A stretch of 6,766 nucleotides of DNA from Cyclobacteriaceae bacterium. Lineage in GTDB: Bacteria; Bacteroidota; Bacteroidia; Cytophagales; Cyclobacteriaceae. Location: NCBI GenBank assembly GCA_030589835.1, contig JAUUZS010000238.1:1-6766 (forward strand). The letters run 5' to 3'. The position numbers were made by a program, and so were the translations under genes. Below the pieces are notes generated by a model that saw nothing but the letters and a program-made list of their open reading frames with translations, was not told the DNA's origin and did not search any database. This document shows positions 1 to 6,277 of this stretch, piece by piece. Within the stretch, counting starts at the first letter, position 1, and every line of letters starts with the position of its first letter.

Positions 1-2
1 AA

Positions 3-116
3 ACGGAGTTTACGTATGTAAATGAGTTTTTCAGAAACAAGCGTAACGCAGAGATCGGACAATATGGACAAACTCTAATTAACTACTATAAAAGACCCTG
101 CTTACCCTATTGCTGA
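3..116 (+). CDS. Possible C-terminal tail of a convergent gene, 5' end outside the window
   Basis: Reading frame 3 of the + strand is open from the window edge to a TGA at 114-116, giving 37 residues that read like ordinary protein (for example TEFTYVNEFFRNK and QYGQTLINYYKRP). The other two + frames stop by position 25, and the - strand has no ATG-started frame here. If real, the gene runs toward murF-alr and its last 38 bp overlap the end of that gene tail to tail. No domain is recognisable in so short a piece and I cannot name a family. Alternatively this is chance open sequence: 37 codons without a stop is not rare. Confidence is low. Confidence 0.35.
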   Translation, partial: TEFTYVNEFFRNKRNAEIGQYGQTLINYYKRPCLPYC

Positions 117-2529
117 TATTGGTTAAAATCTCATATGGAATAGTATCAATTGCATCCGCTAATTGTTTGACAGTTGGATTTTCTCCAAATACAATCACCT
201 CATCACCCTCTTTGGCATCTATTCCGGTCACATCAAGCATACACATATCCATGCAAATATTGCCAATAACTGGAGCCGGCTTTCCATTTACTAAAAGTGA
301 AATTTTTCCATTGCCGAACGCCCGCGAAAAACCATCGGCATACCCAATGGCAATGGTAGCTATTTTCGTATCCTGAATGGTAATTCCTTTTCGTCCATAT
401 CCGATTGTCTCCCCTTTCTTCACGTGTTTGATCTGCGAAATTACTGTTTTCAGGGTGCTGATTGGCAACAGTTCATCCTGTTCCAATTGATTGGCCTCAA
501 ATCCATATAAACCAATACCGAGCCGTACCATATCGAGTTGAAATTCCGGGAAACGTAAAATCCCCGCGGAATTCAGGATATGTTTTAAAGTATGGATTTG
601 GAGTGCTTTTTCGATTTCATTGGCGAGCTGCAAAAACTCCTCGACCTGGGACTTTGAAAAATCATTGTGCCTGGCGTCATCAGCCCCGGCTAAATGCGAA
701 TATATACTCGCCACCTGAACGGCAGGATTTGCTTTTATAATTGTTGTAAGCTCTTCAATATGCTTATTTTCAAAACCCAATCGATGCATTCCTGAATCGA
801 TTTTTATATGGATTTTGATGCTTCTTTTTTCATTTCTGACAAAATCAATCAATCGTTTCAGCTGACTGATGCTATACACTTCCGGTTCCAGGTTGTGCTT
901 AAGGATGTTGCTAAAGCTCTCTGATGCCACATTCATTACCATTATAGGTAATTCTATTCCATGCCTTCTCAGTTCAACACCCTCATCGGTGTAGGCAACT
1001 GCCAGATAATCTACCCTGTTGAATTGCAGCAAATTTGCGATCTCAAAACTTCCATTGCCATATGAGGCCGCTTTTACCATCACCATCAGATTCACTCCAT
1101 CCTTGAGTTTGGATCTATAATAGTTTAAGTTGTGATTTAATGCATCCAGGTTGATCTCAAGCACTGTACGGTGGATTTTTTCTGACAATACGTTGGAGAT
1201 TCTTTCGAAGCCATAAGGCCGCGCACCATTTATTAAAATGGTTTCATTGCTAAAGTCTTCAGGTTTTATTGCTTTCAAATAATGATCTGTAGTTTCAAAA
1301 AATTCTGATTGAATCGAAAAAAGAGCAGCATTTCTTATCATACCCTCACCAATTCCTATCATGGAATACATATCATTCTCTTCAAGAATGGAATTGAGTT
1401 GAAGGTAAAGTTCTTTTTCTTCCAGACCGGATTGTAGGATATCTGACAGAATAATCCGTTTATTTCCGCCTGGCAGGTTTTTTAAAAAATCAATTGCAAT
1501 CTGAAGGCCTCCGAGATCGTTGTTGTAGGAATCATCGATCAAATAGCAATTATTGATCCCTTTTTTAAGCTCCAGCCGCATTTCGATATTGGTCAGTTTG
1601 CCCAAGGAAGCAGAAATTATTTTTGATGGTATTTTCAATAAAAGCATGGTTGCAATGCAGTGCATTACATTTTCGAGTGAGGCTTCATCAGAAAAAGGAA
1701 CCTGATAAATTAGCTTTTTATTTTCATATGTCAGCTTGAAAACAGCATGATGTTCATGCTTTTCTCTGGAAGTAATTCTGATGTCAGCATGCTTGTTCTT
1801 TCCCCAGGTTAATGCATTCAAATGATCAGGTAAGGCTTGCCGGATAGGATCATGATCCGCGCAACAGATTACGGTTTCACAATTCTTAAAGAGCTGCCAT
1901 TTCTCCAATATTTTTTCCTTCCGATCATAAAAGCCTTCATCGTGTGCCGAACCGATATTGGTGAAGATGCCAATTGTTGGTTTGATCACTTTTTGAAGTT
2001 TTTCCATTTCTTCAGTAGTAGAAATGCCTGCTTCAAACAAAGCCAGGTTATTTCTATCCGTCATCCGTAGTACAGAGAGGGGCACGCCAAGTTGGGAATT
2101 GTAGCTCTTTGGGCTTTTTACAATTTTATATTCCTCGCCCAACAATTGACCCAGCCATTCCTTTATTATAGTTTTTCCGTTGGATCCGGTAATCCCGATT
2201 ACAGGATAGCGAAATTGACGCCGATGAAAGGCCGCAATTTTCTGCAGTGCTCCAATAGAATGATCAACGCTAAGTATGTTTGAGTTTTTCAGGATTTGAG
2301 ATGGGATCAAACTATCATTTTCAATAATAAATGTTCTGATCCCTTTTTCAAATAATGTTGGCAAATAAGTATGGCCATCATGCCGTTCCCCCTTGATGGC
2401 AACAAAAACGGATGTTTTAGGGTTAGCGATTTTTCTACTATCCGTTAAAAAATGTTCAATTTGTTTATGACTATGATTTGCCGTTGCCTTTCCCTGGGTG
2501 ATTTCTGCAAATTGATCAAATGTGAACAT
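79..2529 (-). CDS. murF-alr: Bifunctional UDP-MurNAc-tripeptide:D-Ala-D-Ala ligase / alanine racemase (MurF-Alr fusion)
   Basis: An 816-residue fusion of two cytoplasmic peptidoglycan enzymes. Residues 1 to about 450 are MurF, which uses ATP to add D-Ala-D-Ala to UDP-MurNAc-tripeptide. Visible motifs are TDSR (29-32) in the substrate-binding N-domain, the P-loop TGSNGKT (114-120), the SYNSQLGVP segment (142-150), FEAGIS (165-170), TNIGSAH (190-196) and DDSYNND (332-338). Residues from about 453 to 816 are a fold-type III alanine racemase that makes D-Ala from L-Ala with PLP. Lys486 in VKAASYG is the PLP lysine, Lys576 matches the carbamylated lysine before DSGMHRLGF, Tyr711 in IGYGR matches the catalytic tyrosine, and IGYADG (728-733) and NICMDM (757-762) are also present. 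Both halves are full length with their key residues, so both should be active. Such fusions are known in Bacteroidota. D-Ala-D-Ala ligase (Ddl) must come from elsewhere. The ATG at 2529 is the only usable start, because an in-frame TAA lies seven codons upstream. No Shine-Dalgarno is seen. Confidence 0.96.
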   Translation of the reverse strand: MFTFDQFAEITQGKATANHSHKQIEHFLTDSRKIANPKTSVFVAIKGERHDGHTYLPTLFEKGIRTFIIENDSLIPSQILKNSNILSVDHSIGALQKIAAFHRRQFRYPVIGITGSNGKTIIKEWLGQLLGEEYKIVKSPKSYNSQLGVPLSVLRMTDRNNLALFEAGISTTEEMEKLQKVIKPTIGIFTNIGSAHDEGFYDRKEKILEKWQLFKNCETVICCADHDPIRQALPDHLNALTWGKNKHADIRITSREKHEHHAVFKLTYENKKLIYQVPFSDEASLENVMHCIATMLLLKIPSKIISASLGKLTNIEMRLELKKGINNCYLIDDSYNNDLGGLQIAIDFLKNLPGGNKRIILSDILQSGLEEKELYLQLNSILEENDMYSMIGIGEGMIRNAALFSIQSEFFETTDHYLKAIKPEDFSNETILINGARPYGFERISNVLSEKIHRTVLEINLDALNHNLNYYRSKLKDGVNLMVMVKAASYGNGSFEIANLLQFNRVDYLAVAYTDEGVELRRHGIELPIMVMNVASESFSNILKHNLEPEVYSISQLKRLIDFVRNEKRSIKIHIKIDSGMHRLGFENKHIEELTTIIKANPAVQVASIYSHLAGADDARHNDFSKSQVEEFLQLANEIEKALQIHTLKHILNSAGILRFPEFQLDMVRLGIGLYGFEANQLEQDELLPISTLKTVISQIKHVKKGETIGYGRKGITIQDTKIATIAIGYADGFSRAFGNGKISLLVNGKPAPVIGNICMDMCMLDVTGIDAKEGDEVIVFGENPTVKQLADAIDTIPYEILTNISNRVSRVFYSS

Positions 2530-2605
2530 ATGGCTTATAGGAACCGCTTATTTATAAAAAAGTAAAATTCGGCAATAATTTAGTCAAATAAAATCTGCAA
2601 TTCAG

Positions 2606-2618
2606 GTGTAGGCTACAC
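2606..2618. promoter_or_regulatory. 13-bp inverted repeat upstream of murF-alr
   Basis: GTGTAGGCTACAC is a perfect dyad centred on one base (GTGTAG-G-CTACAC), about 80 bp upstream of the murF-alr start and downstream of the terminator of the preceding gene. A dyad in a promoter region could be an operator. As RNA it would form only a five-pair stem with a three-base loop, and no T-tract follows, so it is not a terminator. No matching copy was noticed elsewhere in the window. Confidence 0.3.
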
Positions 2619-2622
2619 AATA

Positions 2623-2642
2623 TTCTAATGAAAATATTAGAA
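2623..2642. repeat. AT-rich hairpin (7-bp arms, 6-base loop)
   Basis: TTCTAAT (2623-2629) and ATTAGAA (2636-2642) are perfect inverted arms around GAAAAT. The hairpin sits between the terminator of the HisA-like gene and the murF-alr start. It is AT-rich and thermodynamically weak and lacks a T-tract on either side. It could be part of the murF-alr promoter region or a chance dyad. Confidence 0.25.
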
Positions 2643-2654
2643 AGTTGAAAAGTC

Positions 2655-2677
2655 AAAAAAATAAGCCTTCGGGACTT
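2655..2677 (-). terminator. Intrinsic terminator of the HisA-like gene
   Basis: Read on the - strand, AAG-T-CC / CGAA / GGCTT forms a five-pair stem with one bulged T and a CGAA tetraloop. It is followed by one A and seven T (2655-2661). It starts 15 nt after the stop codon of the HisA-like gene. It suggests that this gene ends its own transcript and that murF-alr has a separate promoter within 2530-2654. Confidence 0.65.
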
Positions 2678-2692
2678 GGTTAAAGATTTCTG

Positions 2693-3415
2693 CTAATTGG
2701 CAAACTCCCTAAGGTCTTCGATTTTTATTTTATCCTCATACAATGCCCTGCCAATGATCACACCATAAAGACCCATATCCTTGAGTTTTCGAATATCGTC
2801 CAGAGACCTGACTCCACCACTGGCCACAATAGAAGCATCAGGAAATTTGACCCTTAATTTCTTATAGAGATCAAAATTTGGCCCTTCCAATACACCATCC
2901 CGGTTTATATCTGTCACCTTCAGATATTTCAATCCACGCATATGGAAATAATCAATATGCTCTTCCAAATCAATGTCAGATTCTTTTTGCCATGCTTTGT
3001 ATACAAGTTTGTTGTTTGAGACATTGGCCATTAAGGAAAGTTTCTCCCGGCCATACGACATAATCCATGAAGCAAACAGATCATGATCGTTTACGGCGAT
3101 ACTCGATGCGGTAAAAAAAGTAGCCCCAAATTCCAGGACTTTATTGATATCTCCATCAGTCCTGATGCCTCCCATAAAATCAACTTTGAGGCTGGAATGC
3201 CCAACAATGGTCTCCAGTGTATGATAATTGACGGGAGATTCTTTCTTTAGTCCATCCAAATCGAGGAAATGCAGCACTTCCACACCATTGTCTTCTAACA
3301 ATTTTACGGCGTCAATTATATTGAAATCGTATTTGAGCTGATTCGAAAAGTCGCCTTTTTGCAGCCGTACTACTTTGCCTTCAGATATGGATAATGATGG
3401 AATGACTTTAAACAT
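2693..3415 (-). CDS. HisA-like (beta/alpha)8-barrel protein with both catalytic aspartates replaced
   Basis: The 240 residues align end to end with HisA, the ProFAR isomerase of histidine biosynthesis. Conserved parts are VRLQKGD (16-22), HFLDLDG (49-55), MGGIRT (81-86), W142, TDINRDG (168-174), ASGGVRS (198-204) and GVIIGRALYE (218-227). These include the two half-barrel phosphate-binding loops, so it probably binds a phosphorylated, possibly bis-phosphorylated, sugar ligand. However, the HisA Asp in the first strand (IPAID) is Ser9 here (IPSLS). The second catalytic Asp (LDAR-type strand-5 motif) is Asn131 (ANVSN). The equivalent threonine is kept (Thr168). Loss of both acid/base residues argues against normal isomerase activity. 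The gene has its own terminator and no his genes adjoin it, so it may be a divergent paralogue. The ATG at 3415 is preceded by an in-frame TGA with no other start between. The fold assignment is secure; the enzymatic role is not. Confidence 0.85.
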   Translation of the reverse strand: MFKVIPSLSISEGKVVRLQKGDFSNQLKYDFNIIDAVKLLEDNGVEVLHFLDLDGLKKESPVNYHTLETIVGHSSLKVDFMGGIRTDGDINKVLEFGATFFTASSIAVNDHDLFASWIMSYGREKLSLMANVSNNKLVYKAWQKESDIDLEEHIDYFHMRGLKYLKVTDINRDGVLEGPNFDLYKKLRVKFPDASIVASGGVRSLDDIRKLKDMGLYGVIIGRALYEDKIKIEDLREFAN

Positions 3416-3511
3416 ATTGCTGTTGTATCTGACTTTTATTATTCATAAAGATTCTCCAATTAGGAAAAAGGCACCATCCTGTCTTATGGGAGGTAGGCGA
3501 TCAGAGCACTT

Positions 3512-3526
3512 AAATAGTTCCTATTT
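3512..3526. promoter_or_regulatory. Inverted repeat AAATAG-TTC-CTATTT upstream of the HisA-like gene
   Basis: Perfect 6-bp arms with a 3-base spacer lie about 100 bp upstream of the HisA-like start. The position would suit an operator. It could equally be chance in AT-rich DNA. No T-tract follows, so it is not a terminator. Confidence 0.25.
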
Positions 3527-3555
3527 GATATAAACTTTCAGAATAATTATTTAAA

Positions 3556-3600
3556 TGCTTCGTCCTCATGCCAGCCGCAGGCAGGAGCCCAGTCTTCCAG
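3556..3600. repeat. GC-rich islet with a small dyad, possible interspersed repeat or gene remnant
   Basis: About two thirds of these bases are G or C, while the surrounding spacer is strongly AT-rich. It contains TGCC (3569-3572) and GGCA (3580-3583) around AGCCGCA. On the - strand a stop-free stretch from 3612 to the TAA at 3547 reads KRKELEDWAPACGWHED and onward, but has no start codon and is only about 21 codons. It could be a degenerate REP-like element or the remnant of a coding region. Nothing in the window decides between these. Confidence 0.3.
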
Positions 3601-3656
3601 CTCTTTACGTTTCTATAATTATTTGACTCGCTATAGAGGCTGAAACATCAATTAAT

Positions 3657-3684
3657 AAAAAAAATTGAAATTTCGGAAATTTTC
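3657..3684 (-). terminator. Weak intrinsic terminator downstream of the two-component operon
   Basis: On the - strand GAAA-A-TTT / CCG / AAATTTC forms a seven-pair AT-rich stem with one bulged A, then AA and eight T (3657-3664). It lies about 80 nt past the regulator stop. The long T-tract supports a terminator; the weak stem and the distance count against it. Confidence 0.4.
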
Positions 3685-3762
3685 GGAAGGTTATCTTCTT
3701 AAATCTTCAGGCTATTTTATGATAAAGCAAAATAATTCTTGTCACAAAGAAATGCTGTGCGC

Positions 3763-4458
3763 TTAATTTTCCGTTAAGAGTTTAAATCCTTCACCATGAA
3801 CAGTGAGTATTTGTAAAGAGTCATCATCTTTTAGCAATTTCCTAAGTTTGGCGATGTATACATCCATGCTTCGTGCATTGAAGTAGGTATCATTTCCCCA
3901 AACATCATTTAAGGCGATATTTCGTTGTAAGGTTTTATTTTTATGAATCACCAATAGCCTGAGCAACCCGCTTTCTTTTGTGGTAAGCTTTGTTTTTTTG
4001 CCATCGGCAATTAACTCTTGTTTGTTTATATTAAAATTGAATTTACCTACTTTAAACACCGGGCTGTTTATGTCGATGGAATGGTTGTTTCCCACTCTGC
4101 GCATCACGGCTTGTATCCTAAGGAGCAATACTTCCATACTAAAAGGCTTTGTAATATAATCATCCGCCCCAATTTTCAGTCCCTTTATCGTATCTTCTTT
4201 CATGGATTTGGCCGTGAGAAAAATAATTGGAACGTTTTTATCCATAGCTTTAATTTCCTGGGCTAAAGTAAATCCATCTTTTTTGGGCATCATCACGTCT
4301 AAAATGCAAAGGTCAAAAACACCTTGATTGTACTTCTCAAGACCCTCTTGACCATCTTTACAAAGTGTGGTATCCAAACCCTTAATCTCTAGATATTCCG
4401 ATAGAATCTGACCCAGGTTGGGATCGTCTTCAGCAATCAATATTTTTAGCTTATCCAT
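3763..4458 (-). CDS. rprY: OmpR/PhoB-family response regulator, RprY-like
   Basis: A 231-residue cytoplasmic DNA-binding regulator. The receiver domain (about 3-120) has the acidic pocket E10-D11-D12, the phospho-acceptor Asp54 in LDVMMPKKDGF, Thr82 in FLTAK, and Tyr101 and Lys104 in DDYITKPF. A winged-helix domain follows (about 130-229), with LTTKESGLLRLL, a recognition-helix region FNARSMDVYIAKLRKLL and the wing VHGEGFKLL. The wording of these motifs closely resembles RprY of Bacteroides as I remember it. The symbol rests on that memory, not on an alignment. I place the start at the ATG at 4458, because the receiver begins directly after it (MDKLKILIAEDD). An upstream in-frame ATG at 4503 would add 15 residues foreign to the family and lie 53 nt inside the kinase gene. 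The chosen start overlaps the kinase stop by 8 nt (ATGGATAA), which suggests translational coupling. Its DNA target may be the 10-bp repeats at 6105-6134. Confidence 0.93.
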   Translation of the reverse strand: MDKLKILIAEDDPNLGQILSEYLEIKGLDTTLCKDGQEGLEKYNQGVFDLCILDVMMPKKDGFTLAQEIKAMDKNVPIIFLTAKSMKEDTIKGLKIGADDYITKPFSMEVLLLRIQAVMRRVGNNHSIDINSPVFKVGKFNFNINKQELIADGKKTKLTTKESGLLRLLVIHKNKTLQRNIALNDVWGNDTYFNARSMDVYIAKLRKLLKDDDSLQILTVHGEGFKLLTEN

Positions 4459-6067
4459 GTAGTGGTAAATATATTTCAAATGTACTGCCTTTGGCGATAT
4501 CACTTTTTACGCCTATACTTCCTCCCTGGGCATCGAGCATTGTTTTTACATATGTTAGGCCAAGTCCAAATCCTTTTACATCATGAAGGTTCCCGGTAGG
4601 CTCGCGATAAAATTTATCGAATATCTTGTTCAACACTTCCTTTGACATCCCGATGCCTTTGTCGCTAACCAAAACCACAATACCTCCATTTTTATTTTTT
4701 GTGGCGATGGTAATCTCAGGGCTTGTGCGACTGTATTTATTGGCATTGTCAAGCAGATTGTAAATGATGTTTGTGAGATGAACCTCATCGGCCATAACCT
4801 CCTTACTTGCTGCACGAAGTTGCTTATTAATGTTGCCTTCTCTTTTTTCGATCTGGATATTGATGTTTTCTAAAGCCCGATCAATCACCTCATGCACATC
4901 CAGCTTTTCCAGCTTTAGCTCAAAATCCAGTTTTTCCAGGGTTGCCATCTGCAATACCTTTTCTACCTGTAGGCCAAGTCGTTTATTTTCGGCTTCAATA
5001 ATGGAGATATACCGTTTTAGAAAGGTGCTGTTTTTTTTTACATCCTCATCTTGCAAGGCCTCGCAGGCTAAGGAAACTGTAGAGATTGGTGTTTTGAACT
5101 CATGCGTCATGTTGTTTATAAAATCGTTTTTTATCTCCGATATTTTTTTCTGAGTCATGATCGTATATAACGCATACCAAAATATCGCAATGATTACCAA
5201 TACCAGCAGGATGGATGAGGCGAGTGAAAACCATATTTTTCCAAGCAGGAACGATTGTTGATCAGGAAAATATACTGCCAGATAATTCTCTGTAGGAATG
5301 ATGTCGCGCGTAAAAAGATTGGTTTTGAATTCCGATTTCACAATTTCATCGCTGTGCTCTTCAGAGTTAGTCAGTACAATTTTGTGCTGTGCACCATCAA
5401 TAACACTATAATTGAAACCGATATCTATGCCCTGGTTTTTGAGTGACAAGGCCAATAATGCCTGCAATTGTCTTTCATCTATACGATTTTCCAGTTTTCT
5501 TTTTTTGGAGAGCAATTCATTCAAAACAATCGTCACCATTTGGGTTTTTTCTTCCACCTTTTTTATTGTGCGTTCCGAGGTAATATCATATTCTATAATT
5601 GAGTCAATATTTGCTTTAAAACGTTTCACCTCAATCAATACATCCTCATCTATCAAAACCCCTTCGCTATTTGAGAAAGGCCTATCCGTTTCAACATCAA
5701 TGGTAAGGAGTGTGTGATCAGCTCCTATACTATCCGAGCTGAAATAGAATTGACGTACATCTTCATCTTTAAGCAGGGTACTTTTGGATGAGTCAGTTTT
5801 CCTTTTTTTACTTATAAATTTTATACTATCGGTTCCAAACCATGTTTTCCCCTCTTGGGAAAACTGCAATGTATTGGCAGCAGTATAGACAATTTCCTGT
5901 TGCTCAAGTTTGTTCGATACGGAGTTGAGGGCGTCTTGAACGCCTTTTTTAAAACTATCTTCACTTACATTTATGGCATTGTTTATCCAGTACATCTGGA
6001 AGCTGATCAGGCCGATAAGTGCCAGGGCCATCAATACAATAATCCATTTCAATGTGCTTTGTGTCAT
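4451..6067 (-). CDS. rprX: Membrane sensor histidine kinase, RprX-like
   Basis: A 538-residue inner-membrane kinase with all functional boxes. TM1 is at about 8-28 (IIVLMALALIGLISFQMYW). An extracytoplasmic sensor region of roughly 245 residues follows (about 30-275), then TM2 at about 279-302. The HisKA domain has the phospho-acceptor His322 in MTHEFKTP. The ATPase domain has an N-box around NLLDNANKYS (437-446), G1 DKGIGMS (469-475), an F-box FDKFYREP (483-490) and G2 GFGLGL (499-504). The sensor region matches no named sensor fold that I can recognise; it is rich in charged residues and probably partly helical. The kinase should phosphorylate Asp54 of the co-transcribed regulator. It is first in the operon, and its start lies 37 bp from the tandem repeats at 6105-6134, consistent with autoregulation. 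The ATG at 6067 puts TM1 right at the N-terminus as expected. No Shine-Dalgarno is visible. Confidence 0.94.
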   Translation of the reverse strand: MTQSTLKWIIVLMALALIGLISFQMYWINNAINVSEDSFKKGVQDALNSVSNKLEQQEIVYTAANTLQFSQEGKTWFGTDSIKFISKKRKTDSSKSTLLKDEDVRQFYFSSDSIGADHTLLTIDVETDRPFSNSEGVLIDEDVLIEVKRFKANIDSIIEYDITSERTIKKVEEKTQMVTIVLNELLSKKRKLENRIDERQLQALLALSLKNQGIDIGFNYSVIDGAQHKIVLTNSEEHSDEIVKSEFKTNLFTRDIIPTENYLAVYFPDQQSFLLGKIWFSLASSILLVLVIIAIFWYALYTIMTQKKISEIKNDFINNMTHEFKTPISTVSLACEALQDEDVKKNSTFLKRYISIIEAENKRLGLQVEKVLQMATLEKLDFELKLEKLDVHEVIDRALENINIQIEKREGNINKQLRAASKEVMADEVHLTNIIYNLLDNANKYSRTSPEITIATKNKNGGIVVLVSDKGIGMSKEVLNKIFDKFYREPTGNLHDVKGFGLGLTYVKTMLDAQGGSIGVKSDIAKGSTFEIYLPLHG

Positions 6068-6072
6068 ATCAA

Positions 6073-6080
6073 CAAAATTA
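6073..6080 (-). promoter_or_regulatory. Candidate Bacteroidota -7 element for the kinase operon
   Basis: On the - strand TAATTTTG matches the Bacteroidota -7 consensus TAnnTTTG. It ends only 5 nt before the kinase ATG, so a transcript from it would be nearly leaderless. A second, one-mismatch candidate (CATATTTG, 6084-6091) would give a leader of roughly ten bases. Neither has a clear -33 TTTG. The tandem repeats at 6105-6134 lie where an activator could stand in for it. Confidence 0.3.
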
Positions 6081-6104
6081 CGTCAAATATGCCTAAATGA
6101 CCTG

Positions 6105-6134
6105 TTTTTAACATTTTTTAACATTCTTTAACAT
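6105..6134. promoter_or_regulatory. Three tandem 10-bp direct repeats (TTTAACAT core), likely response regulator binding site
   Basis: TTTTTAACAT, TTTTTAACAT and TCTTTAACAT follow each other without a gap, so the TTTAACAT core recurs at exactly 10 bp, about one helical turn. OmpR/PhoB-family regulators typically bind direct repeats with this phasing, and TTAACA resembles the half-site of Bacillus PhoP boxes. The array lies 37 bp upstream of the kinase ATG and 143 bp upstream of the divergent + strand ATG. The regulator encoded next door is the obvious candidate ligand, which is inference. Confidence 0.6.
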
Positions 6135-6165
6135 GATGGCTATTCCATATGGATATAGGACTGAT

Positions 6166-6173
6166 TAAATTTG
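6166..6173 (+). promoter_or_regulatory. Candidate -7 element for the divergent secreted-protein gene
   Basis: TAAATTTG matches TAnnTTTG exactly. It begins 31 bp beyond the tandem repeat array and would give a leader of about 100 nt before the ATG at 6278. No TTTG at -33 is present, so the promoter might need an activator. The match is short and the DNA is AT-rich, so chance is possible. Confidence 0.35.
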
Positions 6174-6277
6174 ATCAAAATATACAGACCCTGCCTGAGG
6201 TAACTATTGAAATGTATAAATGAATTATAATCTGAAACGCAAACTGTTTTTACAAATTTTAAACAAATAATAAAACT

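Larger units (their letters stand above)
3416..3762. other. 347-bp AT-rich intergenic spacer without a supported gene
   Basis: The region lies between the response regulator stop and the HisA-like start, both on the - strand. No ORF of convincing length is present on either strand. It holds the presumed promoter of the HisA-like gene (no clear TAnnTTTG element found), a 6-bp inverted repeat at 3512-3526, a GC-rich islet at 3556-3600 and a weak hairpin plus T-tract at 3657-3684. The remainder is AT-rich and unremarkable. Confidence 0.6.

Noticed and set aside
110..2283. Several + strand open frames of 63-92 codons (110-376, 462-740, 1837-2070, 2092-2283)
   Set aside because: All lie inside murF-alr on the opposite strand, show no domain features and overlap conserved catalytic regions of the real gene.
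2878..3063. + strand open frame of 61 codons
   Set aside because: It lies antisense within the HisA-like gene, with no recognisable motif.
3408..3446. Upstream ORF of 12 codons (MNNKSQIQQQYV) on the - strand overlapping the HisA-like start
   Set aside because: It could in theory couple translation, but it is short and of low-complexity composition in an AT-rich leader. There is no run of histidine codons to suggest attenuation of a his-type gene.
4018..6100. Open frames inside the two-component genes (+ 4018-4266, 4830-5153, 5255-5446, 5412-5717, 5855-6100; - 4630-4815)
   Set aside because: They are shadows of the regulator and kinase frames, which carry complete conserved motifs throughout these positions.
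6145..6152. CCATATGG palindrome in the divergent spacer, and TTGATCAA at 6171-6178
   Set aside because: Eight-base palindromes are common in AT-rich DNA. They do not match the phasing of the tandem repeats and no second copy supports an operator.
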